Assembly: GCA_907165275.2 (NCBI GenBank)
Contig: OU015663.1
Span: forward strand, 4,724,501 to 4,788,500
Length of the DNA: 64,000 bases
Reading direction: 5' to 3'
Source of the DNA: Zygaena filipendulae
Taxonomy: Eukaryota; Arthropoda; Insecta; Lepidoptera; Zygaenidae
Notes under the pieces: model-generated
Seen by the model: only the letters and a program-made list of their open reading frames with translations
Database searches by the model: none
What the model was told of the DNA's origin: nothing
In this document: one piece after another, positions 11,425 through 23,100 of the stretch
How positions within the stretch are numbered: the stretch's first letter is position 1
How the letters are laid out: the number at the start of each line of letters is the position of its first letter
Program-made: the position numbers and the translations under genes

Positions 11425-11610
11425 ATATACCAATTGTGCCCCGGGGTTTCACCAGCGCTGCGTGACTTTCGGTGCACCCGCGCGGGAAATCTGATAAAAA
11501 GTAGCCTCAGTTACCCCTTATATCATCAGCTACTCGCCAGTGATAGTCCCGTCAAAATCGGTCCAATCATTTCGGAAACTCACCAGAGTGAATTTGAGAT
11601 TTCCCGCGTT
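11425..11610 (+). mobile_element. Helitron-like fragment downstream of mannosidase
   Basis: The fragment starts TGTGCCCCGGGGTTTCACC and carries AAAATCGGTCCAATCATTTC. It begins about 30 bp after the mannosidase stop, so it is probably part of the 3' UTR. Confidence 0.6.
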
Positions 11611-11794
11611 TATGTTGACACAGAGTTCCTTTATCATCCAACTCACTTACTATTATTTTTTTCAAAATGATATTACTGAAACAGAAGTATAACGAACCCT
11701 TTCATTGTATTTCCACTGGGAGCAAGAGATTTCAATTGTAATGCGAGTTTTTAGCTGTTCTGACTCATTTATGTTTTCTTAATTTTATGAAGAT

Positions 11795-11800
11795 AATAAA
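11795..11800 (+). terminator. Possible poly(A) signal for the mannosidase gene
   Basis: An AATAAA hexamer lies about 395 bp after the stop at 11400. It is one of several in AT-rich sequence, so the assignment is weak. Confidence 0.25.
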
Positions 11801-11985
11801 AAAGGGATTTAGGGGATGCTTCTCTTTCAACAGTAGGTATTGAAAAAAGACAATGTTAAAAACCTCGCACGCTCTGTAATTGAAAAAGATAATGCGAACT
11901 CGTCAAATCCAAACCAAACGTGCCGCATTTTTTTGAATTACGTCTATGATAAAACAACACTTAGGTATCTAACGGTTTAAAAGTA

Positions 11986-12346
11986 TTTTTTTAATACAGT
12001 TGCTCAAAAAGTGGCATATTGCAGGGACGTATAGCGTTCGGGAAGTGGGCTATTACATACTCGAGCTTTTTCTTTACCTTTTCCGAACTCGTGCGTTCTC
12101 TTTCCCAACTGTCAAAAATGGCGAAACGACTTTGACACACTTTTTGTATTGCGCAACGTAGGTTTCGTATTACTAATACGACTAGCGCCATCTCTTGATC
12201 ACAGTTGGAACTTAGTTGAGTTTGTGTTTTTATCGTATTACTAATACGACTAGCGCCATCTCTTGATCACAGTTGGAACTTAGTTAAGTTTGTGTTTTTA
12301 TTATTTTACTAAATTTCTTCATTTTTTTCGCAACTGTATTAAAAAT
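11986..12346. mobile_element. MITE with an internal 66-bp tandem duplication
   Basis: The ends are inverted: TTTTTTTAATACAGTTGC (about 11986-12003) and GCAACTGTATTAAAAA (12330-12345). Inside, a unit of about 66 bp containing CTAATACGACTAGCGCCATC occurs twice in tandem at about 12168-12300. Confidence 0.7.
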
Positions 12347-12354
12347 AGTTGTTC

Positions 12355-13060
12355 AGTACACGTGCGGAACCGTCATTGCAAAGAGTTCCGACTGTCAACT
12401 CTCACCTTCGGCTGCGCCTCGGCTCGGGTCGACATTTGTCGGAACTCTTTGCCTTTGACTGCCTTTGCCTTCACAGCCTTTCCGCACTTGTAATGAAATA
12501 TACTATTACAATACAATTCTCTCTTTTATTTCTCTTTCTTAAATATAAGAACCGAATGCCGAATATTCGCGTCATACTGGGTACGCTCTCATGCCGGCTG
12601 TACACTCTCGCTGAGACAGCCCAAACTGTCGCCTCGGACGGTCTCGGTCTCGGCGTGTCGGTTTTTGCGCCCGAGTCAAAGGAATCAACGACTCTCGTGA
12701 GGAAAACCAGAGCGAGCATGTACACACTAATTTCATTTAGTTGCCCGCTGATTGTTTTTCATTTATTCAATTTTAATTTTGCGATTCAATAATTCTATAT
12801 AATTCTAGTTGCGACAAAATTATACGATTAAACGCGCGGCGTTTTAATTAATTAAATTATAATGGCTCACAGCACAAAGACAAACTGCAGCAACAATATC
12901 TAGGTCTATTATCGCGAGAGACTCCAGTACGACTAACATAACGAGTGTGTACAGAAATGCACTCGTCGAGAGCCTTCTCGGCCGACTCTCTCGAGAGGAT
13001 CTTGGCGAGTGTGTACAGCCGGCATCAAAATATTCTGTCACACTCAATGTCCTGGAAAAT
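12355..13060. repeat. Nested inverted repeats, no host gene
   Basis: A hairpin of about 130 bp runs from GTGCGGAAC (12362) to TTCCGCAC (12480-12487), with CAAAGAGTTCC / GGAACTCTTTG inside. A wider pair, ATGCCGGCTGTACAC near 12590 and its reverse complement near 13010-13024, encloses sequence rich in CTCTCG/CGAGAG. ORFs up to 147 codons across it show no protein family character. Confidence 0.55.
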
Positions 13061-13413
13061 TAAGAATACAAAGACTTGAGAGCGTACTTATCATATCGAA
13101 TTAAAGTTACGTTTATAAAGGGCCTAAGTTTGTATGGTGTGTTGTAGAAAAACTATTTGTTAAAATAAATCCGTGATTGCACATATTTACATCAACGTAA
13201 AATAAAAATTGTTTCTTTATAATTTGTAATTATTTAGCTTAGTTCTACCTAAAATGATATTTAACTTATAGCAGATTCTATTCAATGCTCTGCCAAAAAG
13301 CCTTACTGAACTACATAGTTAATTTATCTAATTATATTTCCTACTTTACAATACAAATAAAAAACTGGTTTATTGTAAAAATGTTGAGTCATATTTTAAA
13401 AGACAGTAGTAGC

Positions 13414-13895
13414 CATATATAAGATGTGGTAAAATTTGCTGCAAATATTTACAGGGCTAAAAGTATACGTTATAACAAACAGGATAAGCGAAAAAATAAT
13501 ATTATAAGTTCGGTACTTTTTCAGAATATGAGGAAAAGAAATTCAATGAAAAAACATTACACTTACATTCACAAGGCACACAATACACGTAGCTCATGAA
13601 TACGTAACACAAGGCACGCGCCACGCACACAGCGAGCGATGCATCATCTGGTCAGCTCGATCGAGGTCACTGACCGTAAGATACCAGCACGCGGCGTTGT
13701 GTGTGTAAAGCGATTGAGCGGCGAGCGCCTACACAGGTTGTTTTCTTTTTGATTGATTTATTTTGTTTGAAAAAAAGTTTTTTTTAAATCTTTTTTATTG
13801 TTATTTTATCTTTTTTATTTTGTGAACATGTTTATAACGGTGTATAGTTTCAACCCTGTAAATATTTGCAGCTAATTTTGCCACATCTTATATAC
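13414..13895. mobile_element. MITE with ~55-bp terminal inverted repeats
   Basis: The left end CATATATAAGATGTGGTAAA and right end TTGCCACATCTTATATACG pair for about 55 bp, including GCTGCAAATATTTACAGGG. The outer TATA on both sides may be the target duplication. The inside is non-coding. Confidence 0.8.
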
Positions 13896-15100
13896 GTACA
13901 GTACATGACAGCTTGATCTTTGCGTCAGATAGATAAACTCTTTATTGAACACGATAAAAGAAACAACAAAAATCGTTTAAAAATGTTACAAAAAATAATG
14001 CAACAAATTATGCGAAGTCATTGCAATACGAGACTACGGTATTCAGTATTCGATACTTGCCTCAAATATCTTAAGCCAGATAACGTTAATTACTTAATAA
14101 TTATTATCCTATGAAATGTAATGTCGGTATTTAACATTATTCGTGTAAAGAGCGTCCTTTTGTTCCATTGTTACAAATCAATTAATAAGTAAAGGTCAAC
14201 AGGCGCAAACTCACCTTTTTGTAAAAGTTTTCCTGATTTTTATTAGTTCATTCAAGTATCGTAAGCTTGAATATGTCCTTTGTTTGAAACATAAATGACC
14301 TAGGTATAGAATGTAATGTATGTTCATTGTAGAGTTAATGTATAATATTTTTATCTAAATTACATTAAACCACCGTTAAACTGATTAAAAATACCTAAAA
14401 GATGTTTCAATATAAATTTTCCTGTAAATAAAAAATACAAAAATGTTTAATGGTCACATTCAATATTACCAACATGGGAAGTTAGATCTCAGCTACTTTA
14501 CTTTTATGTATAAAATATCTATAATGTCTGTATTTATTGCTATTATCATAGTAGCCGAAGTTTTGATTTTATGTGTTGTTAATTTATTAGAATAACTTAT
14601 AAACCGGACCATAGATTTCTATTTTAAAAATATATTTTGATTACAAATAATGTAACGATGCGCACACGAGAAAAACCCGTCATTGTATCAAGATTTAAAT
14701 TATGTGCTTAAGTAATTTATGTGCATTTTGTACTTGTAAATAAAAAATCGGTTTTTTTTTTGTTATTAAACTTGTGTTATTTATTTTCCTACTTGAATAA
14801 TAATTTAGAGATTGGTTTTTATAGTAAGAAAGAAAAAATGTTAGCAGTGTAAAGAATTTAAATGAAATAACAATGTTCTCTTATTCAAATAATAATTTAA
14901 TAACACCTTAAACATTATAATAACATGTCAACCAAACAAATAACAAAATTCATAATACATGGAATGAATACAATTTAAGATTTGTGACAAACTATAGCGT
15001 CAAAGTTTTATAAATCTTATTCTATATCTTTGTACCTTCTTCAAATTAATACTGCAACCACGCATGACTGCGCGTCGGTGAAATCTTTATTGAAATAATG
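13896..15100. other. AT-rich intergenic stretch, no gene seen
   Basis: Only short ORFs without protein character occur here, between the MITE and the two-gene transposon. Confidence 0.5.
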
Positions 15101-15223
15101 CAAATGGGGAAGAAAACTGTCAATTAGTTCCATCTAGAGGGCGCCAAATATTTGTTCCACAAGATCTGTCAATTTACATAGAAACTGAGTTTAATTTTGT
15201 TGTTTTCACTCCTTAAATAAATT

Positions 15224-16687
15224 ATGGGACGCTGTGTAGCTTTTGGCTGTGAGGAAATAGGTGTACACAAATTCCCAAGTAATTTAAAATTAAGAAAAAA
15301 GTGGGAAAAAGCATTGAGAAGATTAAATTATAAATCAAGTGATTTTTCGAGGTTATGTAGGAAACATTTTAAAGAAGCTGATTATGAGACCACGTCTGCA
15401 ACAACGGGTACCTACGGGAAAACATTTTTCTTACTACATAAACATATATTCTATGAATACAATTTTTCAGGATTTCCACTCAAGCGCAAATTGTTAAAGA
15501 AGTCTGCTATACCCTCTTTATTTTGTTGGACCACAACTTCACAAACTGGCACCTCAGCTCGGGCTGAGCGATTGCAACAAAGAAATTTAAGACGTTGCTT
15601 AATACCAAGCACTGCAACATCAGATTCAAATGAATCCCTGCCCAACAGAAGCTCTGAAATTATTCTAGATGTCCAAGAATGTATTCAAGAAGTAGAAGTT
15701 ACAATGCAAGAAGAGGATGTTCTAATTCAGGAAAATAGTTCTCCTGGTACTAGTCAAAGTCAAGTGACACAAACACCCACATTATTTAGAATGTTTACAA
15801 TCGATGATCTGTTAGTAAATGATGAATCGGTTCACTATTATACTGGCCTAGAGACATATGAAAAATTCAAATTGGTATTGAGCACATTATGTCCCATGGC
15901 AAATCATTTACAATATAAAGGTGGTAGTCAAGTAATAAATGTAGGAATTGAAGACCAATTCCTTATAATGTTGATGAAATTAAGACGCAATAAATGCGAT
16001 TTTGAACTCTCCAAATTTTTTGGAGTCAGTAAAACTGTAATTTCAAATGTTTTCGTAACTTGGCTCAATTTTACCTATGATTTATGGTCATTGATCGATA
16101 TTTGGCCTGAACGAGAATTGGTGGACTATTATATGCCTCCACAGTTTAAAAAGTACCAAGCTAATACAAGGGTAATTATTGATGGAACTGAAATTCCTAT
16201 AGCAAAACCTAAAAATCCTTTATCACAACAAGCCACTTTTAGTTCCTACAAAAACAAAAATACAATGAAGTTCTTAGTTGGTGCTACCCCTGGGGGTTTA
16301 TTCAGTTACTGCTCGGAGGGTTATGGGGGCTCCACATCAGATAGACAGATGATTGAGCGAAGTGATTTGCTAGACAAGTGTGATAGTGGAGACAGCATCA
16401 TGGCTGATAGAGGTTTCAATGTGCAAGATATATTTGCGCTGAAGAATATTGGAGTAAATATTCCTACCTTTCTTAAAGGGAAATCACAATTGTCCAGAGT
16501 TACAGTTAAACATGATAGAGAACTAGCTAGCCAAAGAGTCCACATAGAACGATTGATTGGTTTAAGTAAGACTTTCATCATATTAAAAAGTGATTTAAAT
16601 GCATTCTATGTACCACTCGCTTCTAGAATTTTTTTTGTGTGTGTAATGCTATGTAATTTTCGAGAAGGTATTGTAAAAAGAAAATAA
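15224..16687 (+). CDS. THAP-domain DDE transposase (ISL2EU type)
   Basis: The unspliced ORF has 487 codons. A 63-bp intron at 15408-15470 (GT...TTTTTCAG) is likely. Removing it keeps frame and gives 466 residues, and moves AIPSLF to residues 74-79, the usual place for the AVPTIF-like box of a THAP domain (C4, C9, C45, H48). The C-terminal half matches the DDE_Tnp_4 fold: D at 299 in IDGTEIPI, D at 374 in MADRGFN, E at 421 in HIERLIGL (spliced numbering; 320, 395 and 442 unspliced). A helix-turn-helix-like stretch (ELSKFFGVSKTVISNVF) precedes the catalytic core. It would bind the element ends and cut and paste the DNA. All three catalytic residues are present. An AATAAA overlaps its stop codon. 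Confidence 0.9.
   Translation: MGRCVAFGCEEIGVHKFPSNLKLRKKWEKALRRLNYKSSDFSRLCRKHFKEADYETTSATTGTYGKTFFLLHKHIFYEYNFSGFPLKRKLLKKSAIPSLFCWTTTSQTGTSARAERLQQRNLRRCLIPSTATSDSNESLPNRSSEIILDVQECIQEVEVTMQEEDVLIQENSSPGTSQSQVTQTPTLFRMFTIDDLLVNDESVHYYTGLETYEKFKLVLSTLCPMANHLQYKGGSQVINVGIEDQFLIMLMKLRRNKCDFELSKFFGVSKTVISNVFVTWLNFTYDLWSLIDIWPERELVDYYMPPQFKKYQANTRVIIDGTEIPIAKPKNPLSQQATFSSYKNKNTMKFLVGATPGGLFSYCSEGYGGSTSDRQMIERSDLLDKCDSGDSIMADRGFNVQDIFALKNIGVNIPTFLKGKSQLSRVTVKHDRELASQRVHIERLIGLSKTFIILKSDLNAFYVPLASRIFFVCVMLCNFREGIVKRK
15408..15470 (+). other. Predicted 63-bp intron in the THAP transposase
   Basis: Donor GTACCT and acceptor AATTTTTCAG bound a 63-bp AT-rich piece. It encodes an unlikely insert in the THAP domain (between GT and SG). 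The length divides by three, so the ORF stays open either way. Confidence 0.75.
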
Positions 16688-16720
16688 AATTTCAAGGCAT
16701 ATATTATTACTTGTTTTATT
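16683..16720. terminator. Overlapping convergent poly(A) signals
   Basis: AATAAA at 16683-16688 (+) contains the transposase stop, and AATAAA at 16720-16715 (-) contains the nuclease stop. The two stops are only 28 bp apart (16688-16715), so each mRNA must end inside or just past the other gene's 3' end. Confidence 0.7.
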
Positions 16721-18522
16721 TATAATTTCTGAATAAGTATTTATCAAACACTGCTTTTTTAAAATAATTTTCATAAAAATTAACAAGCTTTCCCACCATT
16801 CTATTTATAAAATCTTCATTCCTTGAAATATGTATAACCTTCATATCTTTGAAGGTATATATGATTAAGTTACAGAATTTCTTTTCTGCACAATACAGTT
16901 GTCCCTGTATTTGGTAATAATAAATACAAGTTTTTTTCAAAAATAACTCGCCGTTTTCTTTGTACAAGTAAGGCACTGTTAAATTTGTTATTATTTGGTT
17001 CCTACTTGTGTAGGGACACTTAACTTCAATGATGCTTTCTTCTCCTAACAAACCATCAGGTGACGCCCCGAGGAATGGGTGTATTTTTGATATGAATAGG
17101 CCACTCTCTCTGACATCTAAATCAAATTTTTCTCTGTAACATTTGATTGCCACAGGCTCATTTATTATTCCATGTGTGGTTGCACGTGAATTAAAAGACT
17201 GTGGCATCAACAATTGTTCTGCAAATTTTTTTTGTCTTGTCGGTGTCAAATGGCACACTGTGTGGAAACGACTTGCTGTTATACGGTTTTGGCGCATTTC
17301 ATGCCATAAGGGGTTTTTGGTTTGACCTGACGTGTGATTCTCTATATCTAATATTTCCTCACTTGTTATTTTACTTAAGAGTAATTTTTGCAATAAAATA
17401 TCTCTTGCATCTTCTTTGTTGTAGTCATGGTCATTAAATATCCCATACGGATTTGCTGGAGCAAACCTTTGTTTTAAGGGCATAGTACTTGTTGTAGCCC
17501 CGATGCATATATTTCTAATTCTTGCATTATAATTTTCTTTATTAATATTATTTAATGGATAGGGGTGAAAGATAATATTTGATAATTTCCGTTTTGATGG
17601 CAATCTGTCTGCTTTTAATGGTGAAGCAGTGAAAATCTTCTTTGGTCTATGAAAACTCTGCAGTTCTTGTGTACACACTATATGTAACAACACATTGCCC
17701 TCTCTCTTCATTTGTTCAACCGCAAATAACACAATAGCTACATGTTTGCAATGAGCTTCCTTGCCACTACCAACAGCACATTCACATGTTGTTTCGTCAA
17801 TACTGCCATCATTCTGAAGTTTTACATTGACTTCATATTGCAGTTTCTTCATAGAAGCTTTACAGATACCTTTTAAAAAGGTATCTTCTCCCACTGTGCA
17901 TGACCTCAAAACAAGAAGATATCTTGATTCATATAACTTATATCCATCATCAGTTTTCTTGTGAAATCTGTAAAACCAGACTTAATTTTAAATCATGATA
18001 ATTTTAAAATGAAGCATTTAAAAGATGCAAAATTGTGCTAAATACTTGACGATTATGTATTTTACTCTTACCTGTTAAAAAATAGATGAATATGTTCTCT
18101 TGTTATGGGTGGTAATAATGTAGTGCTATTCACATCACGAAACATTTCATCCTCTGGCACTTCCATCTGGGTTTCTGGGCTGTTTTGATACACACTTTCA
18201 AAGTTGAAATTTCTATCGTAAGCTTCCAATCTGTAAAGAAAAAATGTTAGGAGTTTAAATGTTTTGTACATAACCTCACATTTTGGTTCATCATTATTAT
18301 CCCGTTATTATCATTTAATTTAGCGAAATTATGGCGGAGTGACTTTATTTTAGAATAAGTGTAGTAATTTTTGACCGTAATAATGACCTAAAAATAGCTA
18401 GAACTTGTTAAACTGCACATAAAAATTTACCTTTCGACTAGGTCGGCTTTCTTTCCTTGCAGCGACGCACCTCTTTTTCTCAACTCCTCTTTCAACTGGG
18501 CAGTACGCCAGACAGAATACAT
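16716..18522 (-). CDS. SAP-SWIM-YqaJ nuclease of the ISL2EU-like transposon
   Basis: The exons are 18431-18522, 18072-18230 and 16716-17967, joined in frame to 500 residues. The start at 18522 gives an N-terminal SAP motif (about residues 1-36; AQLKEELRKRG...KADLVERL), a DNA-binding helix pair. A SWIM zinc finger follows, with C145-x-C147 and C157-x-H159 (CECAVGSGKEAHCKH). The C-terminal half is a YqaJ-type PD-(D/E)XK nuclease with WHEMRQNRITASRF, then D388 in ASPDGLL and E398/K400 in IEVKCPY. YqaJ relatives are phage and transposon recombination nucleases. Here it probably processes DNA ends during transposition, but its exact role is not established. Both splice donors are GTAAAT/GTAAGA and both acceptors end TTTACAG. 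The first Met of the unspliced ORF at 17909 is internal and is not the start. Confidence 0.88.
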
Positions 18523-18666
18523 CACGAAATTAATTAAAAACTCAACAAAGCTAAACAAAATAACTTAGAAATTAAAAAACGCAATATTAAATTTTTAACA
18601 AAGTATTTTGACAGGTAGCATATACACAGCGCCCTCTGCCCAAAAGTTTTGAGAAATCTTCCCCAT

Positions 18667-19680
18667 TATGGTGGAATATTCAATTTTGAACTATCCAATT
18701 ATTATTATGAATAAAAATACAATTACAATTACCAAACCTAACGTTAAAGCCATATAATGCATGTGCTATATGAATAAACTTATTACAATATAGTCCCGTA
18801 AATCAGGTTAAATAAGACTAGATGTGGTGATCACAATGAAGGTTTGAATGCATATTAGCATATTATATTATGCTGCTTAAGAAATTTTGTCACCGGACTG
18901 GGTTCAGGCAAGTGTTAATTAAACTTAATCTAGTTCGTCCCAAAAATATTTTAGTCCGATATGGCATAAGAATAGTGTGTAATTAATTTTACGACTAGCA
19001 ATGACATACTGTAAAGTTATCTAACGAATTCGGAAAGTTTCCAATATTTACTAAATTGATCTTGCTATCCCGACCGACGATTATTTAGACTTTTTGGATA
19101 TTGCTCTATGCTAATTGAAGTTTTTTTCATTGAGAAGTTTTGACTTGAAATCATAATAAAAAACTTTACATTTGGAAGAATAACATGATTCTGCCGAAAA
19201 CTGCACATAAAATGTATGATCGCTTACAGCGATCATGTTTTCGGAAATAACATGTAGAGATTTGATTTGGTTTTGGTCATAACGATTTAGATATAAGAGT
19301 TTAAGAATTGGAATCATTATGGAGACCTATTGTATTCGAAACAAAATATAGAATCATTAGTTGTTCACACAACGGTTGCCAAATGTTTAAAATATTAGGG
19401 ATTATTTATGTATACGAATTTAACCCTGTTTTTACAACATGACAACACTCGACCACATGTTGAAAAACCGGTCAAAACCTACATGGGAACGCTCAAATCC
19501 TAAAAATGGGTCGATTCGATGATGACCTTATAAACAACGAGAACTTTTGGTTCTCAATGCATTTCACTTATCAATAACCATCACCAATATCATTTGCAAG
19601 CACTACAAGCCTCATCTCATATGCAGATACAGAGGCCTTGGGCGCAATCCCCCTTCTTGGTAAGATATGCACAATAGGCT
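18667..19680. other. Intergenic stretch, no gene seen
   Basis: This AT-rich DNA lies between the transposon and the 3' end of the acyltransferase gene. It includes one short ORF on the minus strand (19111-19317) without recognisable character. Confidence 0.45.
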
Positions 19681-19689
19681 ATTTGACAA

Positions 19690-20000
19690 ATTTTTTTTAG
19701 TCCGTCTTGTAGATTATTAAAAAATATTGGACACGTATTTTTTCTTTTTTTACGTAATCAAAAAATAACGGCAATACATTGAGTTGAAATTTCGCGTGAC
19801 GTCACTAACCAGTGCAGTTTGTATGGCGGCTTGTAGCTGTAAGTGACGTCACGAGCCCCCACCCTTAACTTTAATGCGCTTTATCTATGTCTATTTTCAT
19901 TTATTCGAAAAATGAAAAAATACGTGTCTCGTGATTTTTAATTTTCTAACTGACGGACTAATTAGAATTTTGATTTTCAAAAGTCGTCAACATCCCTATC
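19690..20000. mobile_element. MITE family B, copy in the GNPAT 3' flank
   Basis: The left side starts TTTTTTTAGTCCGTCTTG and the right side ends AAAGTCGTCAACATCCCTAT. The core holds GTGACGTCAC-type palindromes. It is in opposite orientation to 2451-2774. Its TTTATT at 19900-19905 could supply a poly(A) signal to the minus-strand GNPAT gene. Confidence 0.75.
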
Positions 20001-20175
20001 GAACAGATATTGCCCCCCAGCCCTGCCCCTCCCTCCCAAATGAAATCCTGTATCACCTGCCTCACCCTAACCTCTCCTTTCGCATTAGAAACAAAGAACT
20101 ACATCAGTCTATAAAATCGAGAACTACATTACAGTTCATAAATGAATACAATACGTGGGTACACGAGTCATAAGT

Positions 20176-23100
20176 TTAGAGCCTGCACAAGACACGTTGG
20201 TCTATGATCACAGGATTGCTTCTATCGAAGTTCACTTGGAGCGCTGGCAACATCGACTTGATCAGACGGCGGCATTCTTCCATCGCCTCGGGCACAACTC
20301 GGTATACGACTTCTTGCCTGAAATAAGGCACATCTTTATAATATTTCGCTTTTATACAAGTAGTATCGCAAGGCGCTCTAGCACATTTATATAAAAAAAA
20401 ATATTTAAGTATATACCTGTACATAATATCGAGAAATCTGCCTTCTATTGACCAACACGGTTACTTGCATGCAAGATGAATGAATTTACTTTATATTATT
20501 ACTAGCTGTGCCCCGCGGTTTCACCCGCGGTAATATCGGAGTTCCCGCGCGAATTCCGGGATAAAAAGTACCCTATGTCCTTCTCTGTACCCCTGACAAC
20601 GTGCATGTCAAATTTGATCCAAATCCGTTCAGCCGTTTTTTGCGTAATTGAGTAACAAACATCCAAACATCCACACTTCCACATTATAACGTTAGTAGGA
20701 TTTTATTCTGTCAAACTGTTTTTCCCACGATTATACCTTACATGAATGAAACAGACCCAAGAACCGGGATAAAAAGTCTCCCAAGCGCTTTATTAGTGAC
20801 ATAATAGAAAATCTTCTTTAGTTTTAATTCGCCAGTTCCAGTTTTTGAACACACTAGATTGTCCAATAGGGTAGCCGCGTGGGAGCGGGGCGGGATTGTG
20901 ACAGATCGTAGGTCCTTAGAACAGGTGTGCGTGTCTCACCCTTGGTCGGCCCGCAGCGCGCCCTCCCGCGCCAGCCCGCGCAGGCAGTTGCCGGCCGCCT
21001 CCAGGCTGAGGCAGTATGGGTGCAGGCGGCGCCGCTCCACCAGCGCCTGCACCGCCTTCACAGCTTGCTGGTGCTCGCATGCTTGCAACTGTATCGTACA
21101 ATATAGCATTCGAATAAAACAAGTAAAGTTTACTCAAACAAACAGTCTTGTCGTAATGAATATGTACAAAAATTACAGTGAAAGTACAGGTTAAGAGCAT
21201 CTGCTCTGAACTATTCCAAATTGTTTTTCTACACTTCCGAAAAAAAAACCAATAATGTCTGCACAATAATATAGTATTCAAATTATTCTTAGCATCGTTT
21301 GCGTCAATATCATCTGAACATTTGTCAAGTATATCCTAACAAAAAAAGACATTTCAATTTATCAACTGACTTTCAGTTTGATACGAATTTATAGAACAAT
21401 TATTGCGTCCTGTTATAAATTAAAATTGAAACTGGGTGCTTACAACAATTAAAAAAAATTGTTGCATAGATGATTATGATCACATCGAATGTGGACACTG
21501 GATAGGGATACCATACTATGAACTTGACTAAGGGGGTTGAATCGCTTGGTTGCTTTTGATGCTGACTGTACAGGATAAGTTGCTAGAAGAACCAGTAAGA
21601 AGTACAAACCTCCGCCATGACGTCGGCGCACGCGGCGAGCGAGGTGAGCGCGGGCAGCACGCACCAGGAGAGCAGCAGCCGCAGGCGCGCGTCGCAGCCG
21701 CCGGGAGCCGCCGCGCCCGCCGGCGACAGCGCGCCGTGCCGCGCGCAGTACTCCACCGCCTCCGAGAACATCTGCGCAACGGCGACAACAGCAGGGCAAA
21801 TGACGGCCGTGGTATGAATATCAAAATTCCATTTGTTATTTAGATAATACTAGCTGTTTCCCGCGGTTTCGCCAGCGTCAATTTCGGAGTTTCCGCTGGT
21901 ATTCCGAGACAAAAAGTACCCTATGTCCTCTGTACCTCTGGCAACGTGTAGTCATACAAAATTTGATAATGTTCGGTTGGGCCGTTAAGGCGTGAAAGCG
22001 TAACAAACAAATAAACTCCTTTTCGGATTTATAATAGTAATATTAATAAAAAAATAATAGACACGTATAACTATTTAGTTTTTTTTTTTATTTTTGAAAA
22101 AATACTTATTGTTTACGTATAAATTGTACCTAGGCGTGAAATACATATATTTATACATATTTTGATTACGTAAAAAAAGGAAAAAACACGTGTCCAATAT
22201 GACGAACTAAAAACTAAAATTTAGTCATCTATCCCATTATGTATAGTTTAGTTTAGTTAGCAAAATTAAAAAAAAATTAAAGAGATGGAGCAAGTTTGTT
22301 TTGACCAAATAAGACTAGATTAGATACAACTTTCTTACTTTTTCATCATCTTTTTCAACGTAGAAGAATTCATATACAAGCAATCTTCTGATGCGTCGAT
22401 AATCGGACGCCAGCTGCTCTGAAAATTACATGGAATTTCTGTAATACGAACACGAAGCACTCGGAAGGGCAAATCTTAAATATCTATGTGACTGGACCTC
22501 GGTGGCATACCGGGTTAGAATTTTAATTTTTCAATGTTTTTTCGTAATTTTGTTCCACCATAGAATTCACCTTTTAAATCCCATCTAAATACCTAATGCT
22601 GATAGTCTTCAAGTAAAATGACTGTGTCATATGGACAGACAGACAGACAGACAGACAGTTCCGTTTTTGCCATTTGACTACAGAACCTCAAAGTGGCGGC
22701 GTCGGTTGTTACTGCTGTATGTGTACTGATGTACACCCGCACACACCCGCACACACACGCACGCCGTACGTGTGCACACAAGCCGCTCGCCTGCAGTTAG
22801 CAGTAGGGTGTTAAATCAGTTTCCTTGTGTGGAGTGTCACGGGTCTGGCTCACCCCTGTCGGGGCGGGGGCGGCCCCGCGCCGCGGCGAGCACGAGCGCG
22901 GCCGGCGCCAGGTAGTGCAGCACCGGGTTCACGTACAGCTGCAGCTGGATCACCGGCACCGCGAACACAATCGTCTCAGACTGCAGGGTGTGACCTGCAG
23001 GGCGATTATGTAGCTAACTTTTGTTGCTATCGTTTTTCGGTTGCAATCGGAAACAGGTTATATAGGTTTTGCGATTATGATAAATATATGATGAACGTTA

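Larger units (their letters stand above)
15106..18664. mobile_element. ISL2EU/PIF-Harbinger-like DNA transposon, apparently complete
   Basis: The ends are short inverted repeats, GGGGAAGA at 15106-15113 and TCTTCCCC at 18657-18664. An AT dinucleotide sits directly outside each, which fits a 2-bp target duplication. A second inverted block, AGAGGGCGC / GCGCCCTCT, lies about 25 bp inside each end. The element holds two open genes facing each other: a THAP-DDE transposase from 15224 and a three-exon SAP-SWIM-YqaJ nuclease from 18522. Pairing of a DDE transposase with a YqaJ-like nuclease is known for the ISL2EU group. No stop or frameshift breaks either gene, so the copy is potentially autonomous. 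Its base composition is uniformly AT-rich, unlike the GC-rich host exons nearby. Confidence 0.85.

Noticed and set aside
12349..12792. 147-codon plus-strand ORF
   Set aside because: It crosses nested inverted repeats, has no domain character and no splice context.
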